Below are positions 15,682 to 20,479 of a DNA stretch of 20,479 nt, piece after piece. The stretch is from assembly GCF_002811985.1 (NCBI RefSeq), contig NZ_NPDU01000079.1:1-20479 (forward strand), in the 5' to 3' direction. The DNA is from Leptospira adleri (GTDB lineage Bacteria > Spirochaetota > Leptospiria > Leptospirales > Leptospiraceae). The translations under genes and the position numbers were made by a program. Position 1 is the first letter of the stretch. Each line of letters opens with the position of its first letter. Under the pieces are notes generated by a model. It searched no databases. It had not been told where the DNA came from and saw nothing but the letters and a program-made list of their open reading frames with translations.

Positions 15682-17013
15682 ATGATTTCGTTATTCCGCT
15701 GGATTTTACCGGCTCACCCAAAACCCCTCTTACCTCCCGAAGTGATTGAAAAAAAATATCCCCGCTTTCGTTGGAGAATCTTAGAAGCAACTTTTGTCGG
15801 TTATGCGGTTTTTTATTTAGTTCGGAATAACTTTCCCGTCGTTTCCAAGGAAATGGGAGAAGCGCTTCACTATAGCCAAGAACAGATTACGAATATTCTC
15901 GCCGTGACTGCGATAACCTATGGGATCGGTAAATTTATTATGGGAGCTCTATCCGATAGAAGCAGCCCCAGATTCTTCATGCCTCTTGGTTTAATTTTGA
16001 CCGCGGTCTGTAATTTGTTTTTCGGGGCGTCCAGCAGCTATGAAACTCATTTTTATCTTTGGGCTTTGAACGGATTCGTTCAGGGGATGGGATGGCCTCC
16101 CTGCGGAAGATCTTTGGGTCATTGGTTCGGAGTTTCGGAGAGAGGATCGAAGTTTGCGATCTGGAACATCGCGCATAACGTAGGCGGCGGTTTGGTCGGA
16201 GTGGTCGCGGCTTACAGCGCATCATGGTGGGGTTGGAGAAATGCATTTTATATTCCCGCTTCGATTGCGATTTTGACCGCGGTTTATCTTCTTTTTCGTT
16301 TGGTGGATACTCCGCAATCCGTTGGCCTTCCGTCGATTGAGGAATACCAAGAGGATCCCGAGAAAGACTTAAGAATTCCCGTGGCCGATCAGGAAAGAGA
16401 ACTTAGTTTTAGAGAAATCATCGTTCAATCTGTATTCAAAAATTATTATATTTGGACGTTTGCTTTCGCCAACTTTTTCGTCTACGTTGTTCGTTATAGT
16501 CTGACGGACATCGGACCTACTTATCTAAAGTTTGCAAAGGGCGCTACTTTGGAAAAAGGCGGGGTGAGCACTTTGATATATGAATTTGCGGGAATCGGCT
16601 CCACGCTGCTCGTGGGTTGGGGTTCGGATAAACTCGGGGGCAAAAGGGGAATGGTTAGTTTTCTTTGTATGGTGCCCATCTTATTCGCTTTAACGGGGTT
16701 GCTCTTTACTCCTCCGGGTCATCTTTGGCTCGATCTAACGTTATTCGGTGTGGTCGGCTTTTTTATCTATCCGCCCGTTATGCTTTTAGGAGTTGCGGGG
16801 CTTGACTTTACTTCGAAAAAAGCGGTCGGAACTGCGGCGGGTTTTATCGGTTTATTCGGCTATCTTGGAAGAACAAGTCTTTCGAAAGCGGTGGGTTGGA
16901 TGAGCAAACAAGAAGGATTTCACTGGGAACAATCCTTGTATTTGATCATCGGCGCTACTTTGATAGCGCTCGGGTTATTGGCCGTTACCTGGAGCTGGAA
17001 ACCGAAAGCTTAA
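15682..17013 (+). CDS. glpT: GlpT/UhpT-family organophosphate:phosphate antiporter
   Basis: A 443-residue MFS transporter of the organophosphate:Pi antiporter family, which exchanges sugar phosphates or glycerol-3-phosphate for inorganic phosphate at the inner membrane. Family signatures: [12 protein letters not shown] at 41-52, [15 protein letters not shown] at 135-149, and [11 protein letters not shown] at 161-171. The substrate-binding residues of E. coli GlpT (R45, H165, R269) correspond to R48, H165 and R271. Twelve hydrophobic segments are plausible, with a polar central loop near 205-245. GlpT, UhpT or PgtP specificity cannot be settled by reading, so the symbol is tentative. Start ATG 15682 is the only in-frame choice, since a stop lies five codons upstream; the ribosome-binding site is poor. 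Confidence 0.85.
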   Translation: MISLFRWILPAHPKPLLPPEVIEKKYPRFRWRILEATFVGYAVFYLVRNNFPVVSKEMGEALHYSQEQITNILAVTAITYGIGKFIMGALSDRSSPRFFMPLGLILTAVCNLFFGASSSYETHFYLWALNGFVQGMGWPPCGRSLGHWFGVSERGSKFAIWNIAHNVGGGLVGVVAAYSASWWGWRNAFYIPASIAILTAVYLLFRLVDTPQSVGLPSIEEYQEDPEKDLRIPVADQERELSFREIIVQSVFKNYYIWTFAFANFFVYVVRYSLTDIGPTYLKFAKGATLEKGGVSTLIYEFAGIGSTLLVGWGSDKLGGKRGMVSFLCMVPILFALTGLLFTPPGHLWLDLTLFGVVGFFIYPPVMLLGVAGLDFTSKKAVGTAAGFIGLFGYLGRTSLSKAVGWMSKQEGFHWEQSLYLIIGATLIALGLLAVTWSWKPKA

Positions 17014-17031
17014 GAAGAATTTCTTTCACCG

Positions 17032-17062
17032 TCGGTTTTGAACCGAAGATTCATGCTTTTTT
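17032..17062 (+). terminator. Candidate terminator after the antiporter gene
   Basis: TCGGTT (17032-17037), a 3-base loop, and AACCGA (17041-17046) form a 6-bp stem in the gap between convergent genes. A run of six T (17057-17062) follows about ten bases later, further than usual for intrinsic terminators. It could serve both directions. Confidence 0.4.
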
Positions 17063-17065
17063 GAT

Positions 17066-18379
17066 TTACTGCTCAACGCAAATAACGTTTGCGGAAGAAC
17101 CTAACGCGTCGCAGGTGGAAGCAAAGTAATCGATCGCTGCGGAAGTGATGCTTCCCGCCCAACCGGTCATTCCGTCCACGGACGCACTTGAACTCGTCCA
17201 GTTGGAACAATTCTGAGCGAGGAGAACCGTCCACGTGTTGTCCATTCCCGTGATATATCCGCAAGCGTTGCTTCCAATTTGGCAAGCAAATGCAGCCGTG
17301 GTTCCGGGGTTGGAACTCACCTTATTCGTCCATGAGAATGGAAGAATCGAAGCGCTGTTAGACGACGCTATGATCGTTGTGTTGTCGGTTCTATAATAAG
17401 TATAAAGCGGTTTTAAGGGCCAGTCGCTGCTTGGCGTGGGAAGGGGTTTTCTTGTAGAAGTTCCCAAGAGCGCAATCACAGTTCCTGAAACTCCGCCCGG
17501 TTTATTGGAAGAGCAAAGAGTATCGGCCCCGGCCTTTCCTCCAAAATTTCCGGTTCCTCCGTTCCCGGCGTTTACCATATACATTCTTTTATCATTATCA
17601 GAAATTGTAATATTAGAAGTCGTTGATATGTTGGTCGCACTTCCGATGGATTGAGATACTCTCGCGGTAATGACTTCGCTTTCATCGGCGAAATCGGCGG
17701 TTCCAGTCTCATTCGTTCCACTGACGATTCGGTTCACGGTTGTGGTTCCTAAAGTGGTCGGTAAGGAGGAATTTACGCTCAAATTTGTGGGAAAATTTGG
17801 ATACGTAACCGAAACGGTGCTCGAAGGGTTTGGACCCGGAGGATGAGAGAGGTTTAGAGTGAAATTCGTGGAAGAATTGGTCGTACCTTCGACTACAGTA
17901 AGAGAAGAAGTGAGAACTACGGAAAAACAGTAGATATCGATATTGGTAATATTTCCGGAAGCGGTCCCCGAATTGTTGTATAGATTGCAAGAAAGATTGG
18001 TCGGAAATCCGGTGATAGAAACGTTGTAGCCCGCTCCGTTGTTTAATTTGGCGGAGAATTGGTAGGTCCCGGCTCCCCCCGTGATTCCCGGAGAAGAAGG
18101 AAGAACGGTAACAGTATCGCTTCCGTTTGTCAAAGTAAGACTTCCGTTGACTAAACCGGAAACGTTTCCTCCAAAATTGAAGCCGCTCGAACCGCTTGTT
18201 CCTCCGGATGTAGATCCGGAACTCTGTTGCGTGCTCATTGGAGCGTTTACGACTTCTGTGGCCACTACTTGGATGACCGTTCCCAGACCCTTTGAGGCGT
18301 CCAATTGCATTTTGTCTGCTTGAGCGCAGTGAACTAGGAAAGCGAAGAACGTTGTTGTAAGAAGAGTTAGTTTTCGCAT
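17066..18379 (-). CDS. Exported DUF1554-domain protein, possible lipoprotein
   Basis: A 437-residue surface or periplasmic protein rich in Ser, Thr, Asn and Gly. I chose ATG 18379 because GAGGA lies eight bases upstream and the signal peptide (MRKLTLLTTTFFAFLV) begins there; an upstream in-frame TTG (18397) adds six residues before it. The signal ends in LVHC-AQA-DK: Cys18 could be the lipobox Cys under the relaxed Leptospira rule, although His at -1 is unusual, while AQA is also a normal signal peptidase I site. After a Ser/Gly linker, residues about 66-151 form a secreted beta module ending NGSGT-like/ITNIDIYC, about 155-263 resemble a Calx-beta-like repeat (SSLTVVEGT ... NITISDND), and 264-437 are DUF1554 (KRMYMVNAG, GGKAGADTLCSS, TYYRTDNTTII, VICVEQ) with many cysteines. 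Function is unknown. Confidence 0.85.
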   Translation of the reverse strand: MRKLTLLTTTFFAFLVHCAQADKMQLDASKGLGTVIQVVATEVVNAPMSTQQSSGSTSGGTSGSSGFNFGGNVSGLVNGSLTLTNGSDTVTVLPSSPGITGGAGTYQFSAKLNNGAGYNVSITGFPTNLSCNLYNNSGTASGNITNIDIYCFSVVLTSSLTVVEGTTNSSTNFTLNLSHPPGPNPSSTVSVTYPNFPTNLSVNSSLPTTLGTTTVNRIVSGTNETGTADFADESEVITARVSQSIGSATNISTTSNITISDNDKRMYMVNAGNGGTGNFGGKAGADTLCSSNKPGGVSGTVIALLGTSTRKPLPTPSSDWPLKPLYTYYRTDNTTIIASSNSASILPFSWTNKVSSNPGTTAAFACQIGSNACGYITGMDNTWTVLLAQNCSNWTSSSASVDGMTGWAGSITSAAIDYFASTCDALGSSANVICVEQ

Positions 18380-18658
18380 AAAATTGTCCTCATTCAAGAC
18401 AACGCCTGGCAGAAAATTTATTTACCAAAATTTCCTTTTTTATAAGAAAAAGCTCCAATTTGTTTTTTAGGAACTCCGGACTTCCGACCAGAGATTCTTG
18501 GTTTTTTGGATTCAAGCAGAATCAACTGAGAATTTTCCGGTTTCTAAGAGGTTGATTCCTCATTTTGTAACTTTTGATTCTTTATTTTGAAAAAACGAAA
18601 CTAAAAAGTTGGGCATTTTACACTTGCCTTCCTTAAAACCGTTAAATAGCTTTCAGTA

Positions 18659-19195
<537 letters not shown>

Positions 19196-19202
19196 GATTC
19201 TT

Positions 19203-19242
19203 AAAATTCTTCTTTCGGAATTATTTTTGGGAGAAGAATTTT
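19203..19242 (+). terminator. Terminator-like hairpin after ppa
   Basis: AAAATTCTTCT (19203-19213) and AGAAGAATTTT (19232-19242) are perfect 11-base complements around an 18-base loop, starting eight bases after the ppa stop codon. T-rich sequence (AATTTCTTTTTG) follows near 19251. The stem is A/T-rich rather than G/C-rich, so it is a probable but not classical intrinsic terminator. Confidence 0.5.
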
Positions 19243-19318
19243 CTAAGCAAAATTTCTTTTTGAATTCGACCTGATTCAAAATCCGAATTCATATCAGTGC
19301 GCTCCGAAAAACGGAAAA

Positions 19319-19407
19319 GTAGGAACTCATACTTTCGTTGGATAATACAGAACAATTCAGAATCTCCAAAAGAATTCAAATTACTTGTAATTTGTAGGAA
19401 CTCACAC
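19319..19407 (+). repeat. Two copies of GTAGGAACTCAYAC
   Basis: GTAGGAACTCATAC (19319-19332) and GTAGGAACTCACAC (19394-19407) differ at one of fourteen positions and are 75 bases apart. The 25 or so bases after each copy are also loosely alike (GTTGGATAATACAGAA versus GTTCGAATTTCATAAAATAGAA), so the unit may be about 45 bases. From memory, variants of a GTAGGAACTC core occur dispersed in Leptospira intergenic DNA; I cannot verify that here. The whole stretch 19243-19528 has no gene. Confidence 0.5.
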
Positions 19408-19528
19408 AAAGGGTTCGAATTTCATAAAATAGAATTCTTCCTTATTTACAACCTTGGAATACACTTGATTTTCATTTCTTCCGACAAAGTAAACCGATCC
19501 GGCAAGGACTTACATTCGAACTTTAGAT

Positions 19529-20479
19529 AGTGTCCTTAAAGTTTCGCACAAATGAGAACTTGAGAAGAGCTCTCCTCACACGATCAAGCCATGAGCTTTA
19601 AAGTTTTTAACTCTTTTAATTTCTCCATGTCAACATACTTTTTAGTTCCCCATTTAGTTGATGCAACGTGCCTGAGACGAGCGGTAGCTAACATGAGAGC
19701 AGACTTCCCATCAGGGAAAGCTCCTACGACCTTTGTTCTTCTCTTGATCTCTTTGATGATTCTTTCTAAAGGATTGTTAGTTCGAATTTTTCTCCAATGC
19801 TCGGAAGGAAAATCCATATAGGAGAGAGTTTCGGCGATACCATCGGAAATGACTTTAGCCGCTTCCTTCAATTTCATTTCCGTCAAACGTTCAGTCACAG
19901 AGCTGGCTTTCTTCAAAGCTTCTTCTTTGTTTTCCTGAGAATGAATCGCTTTCAACATTTGTGAAATCACTTTAAAGGAACTTCTTGGAGCCTTTCCAAA
20001 TACATTCCTGTAAAAATGGACAATACATCTCTGCCATTGAGATTCAGGAAAGAAATGAGGAATCGATTCCACTAAGCCTAAACATTTGTCTGAGATGATT
20101 AAGTCCACTCCTCTGAGTCCCCGGTCCTTTAAATGCTTCAGAAAGGCTTGCCAACTCTCTTTGTCTTCTCTGGCTCCTTCCATGGAACCGAGAACTTCTC
20201 GAAATCCTTCTGAATTGACTCCTATGGCTACAAGAATCGCTACGTTACGAACTTCTCCGCCCCAGGACTTCTTCAAGTAAAGTCCGTCCAAGTAAACGTA
20301 AGGATATTCATCGGTAAGCGGACGGATTCTCCATTCGTCAATCTGAACAAAAACTTTCTGGTTGAGTTTGCTGATCGTTGAAGGAGAAACCTTCGTTCCC
20401 CAGAGGCTCTCGGTGATATCCTCGACTCTCCGAACAGAAACTCCAGCGAGATACATCTCCATGAGAGCTTCTTCTACCG
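19529..20479 (-). mobile_element. IS256-family insertion sequence, 3' part (continues beyond right edge)
   Basis: The element is recognised by its transposase. Its left end probably lies near 19529, where AGTGTCCTTAAAGTTTCGCACA (split here as AGTGTCCTTAA and AGTTTCGCACA, 19529-19550) resembles the GTGTCC...AAAGTTT style of IS256-family terminal inverted repeats. The matching end and any target-site duplication lie outside the window, so the boundary is inferred and not proven. Confidence 0.7.
19584..20479 (-). CDS. IS256-family transposase (5' end beyond window)
   Basis: About 298 residues are visible: 292 from an internal Met at 20462 plus roughly six codons running off the edge (VEEAL before the Met). 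A complete IS256 transposase is about 400 residues, so the N-terminal quarter is missing from view, not necessarily from the genome. Numbering from that Met, the catalytic triad is D59 (YVYLDGLYLK), D125 (IISDKCLGL) and E233 (NNPLERIIKEIKRRT). The C-x2-H motif between the second Asp and the Glu is C146/H149 (QRCIVHFYRN). VSPSTISKLNQ is the usual DNA-binding region. There is no frameshift or internal stop in the visible part, so the copy may be active. Confidence 0.93.
   Translation of the reverse strand, partial: VEEALMEMYLAGVSVRRVEDITESLWGTKVSPSTISKLNQKVFVQIDEWRIRPLTDEYPYVYLDGLYLKKSWGGEVRNVAILVAIGVNSEGFREVLGSMEGAREDKESWQAFLKHLKDRGLRGVDLIISDKCLGLVESIPHFFPESQWQRCIVHFYRNVFGKAPRSSFKVISQMLKAIHSQENKEEALKKASSVTERLTEMKLKEAAKVISDGIAETLSYMDFPSEHWRKIRTNNPLERIIKEIKRRTKVVGAFPDGKSALMLATARLRHVASTKWGTKKYVDMEKLKELKTLKLMA

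Noticed and set aside
18380..18397. TTG start six codons upstream for the DUF1554 protein
   Set aside because: It would put acidic residues before the signal peptide, and its position overlaps the GAGGA that serves the ATG at 18379.

Overview
The window looks like a chromosomal stretch from a spirochaete of the genus Leptospira. The base composition is moderate (by eye GC in the low to mid forties). A predicted exported protein carries the DUF1554 domain typical of Leptospira, genes are tightly packed, and several starts lack a clear Shine-Dalgarno sequence. I cannot name the species.

Positions 1-12736 form a nitrate-assimilation and molybdenum-cofactor island around a divergent intergenic region (2996-3423). 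Leftward runs a large gene, open at the left edge, that fuses an assimilatory molybdopterin nitrate reductase (NasA type) to an FAD/NAD(P)H oxidoreductase module. Rightward runs a compact series of ten genes: NarK-type transporter, nirB, nirD, moaA, moaD, moaE, mobA, SUMT (cobA), a moaC-moaB fusion and moeA. Gaps are 25 nt or less and there are three 4-nt overlaps, so it is almost certainly one operon. The logic is closed: nitrate import, reduction to nitrite by the Mo enzyme, reduction to ammonium by siroheme NirBD, most of the pterin-Mo cofactor pathway for NasA, and the first methyltransferase of siroheme synthesis for NirB. Not seen here are a MoeB-like MoaD adenylyltransferase, the precorrin-2 dehydrogenase/ferrochelatase step and a molybdate transporter.

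Positions 12737-15681 hold two leftward genes: a two-domain protein (DUF3052-like plus YdeI/OmdA-like) and a membrane PAS hybrid histidine kinase with a C-terminal receiver. The kinase has a very good sigma-70 type promoter placed so close to the start codon that its mRNA should be leaderless or nearly so. The intergenic region beyond it carries an 11-bp direct repeat with 41-bp spacing.

Positions 15682-19195 hold a GlpT/UhpT-type organophosphate antiporter, a convergent exported DUF1554 protein, and a family I inorganic pyrophosphatase. Positions 19196-20479 hold a likely terminator, a short duplicated motif, and the 3' part of an IS256-family insertion sequence running off the right edge.

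The most interesting item is the predicted single-chain NADH-nitrate reductase, whose reductase module is the same kind as the N-terminal module of the neighbouring NirB. Nothing else amounts to a clearly new biological system.
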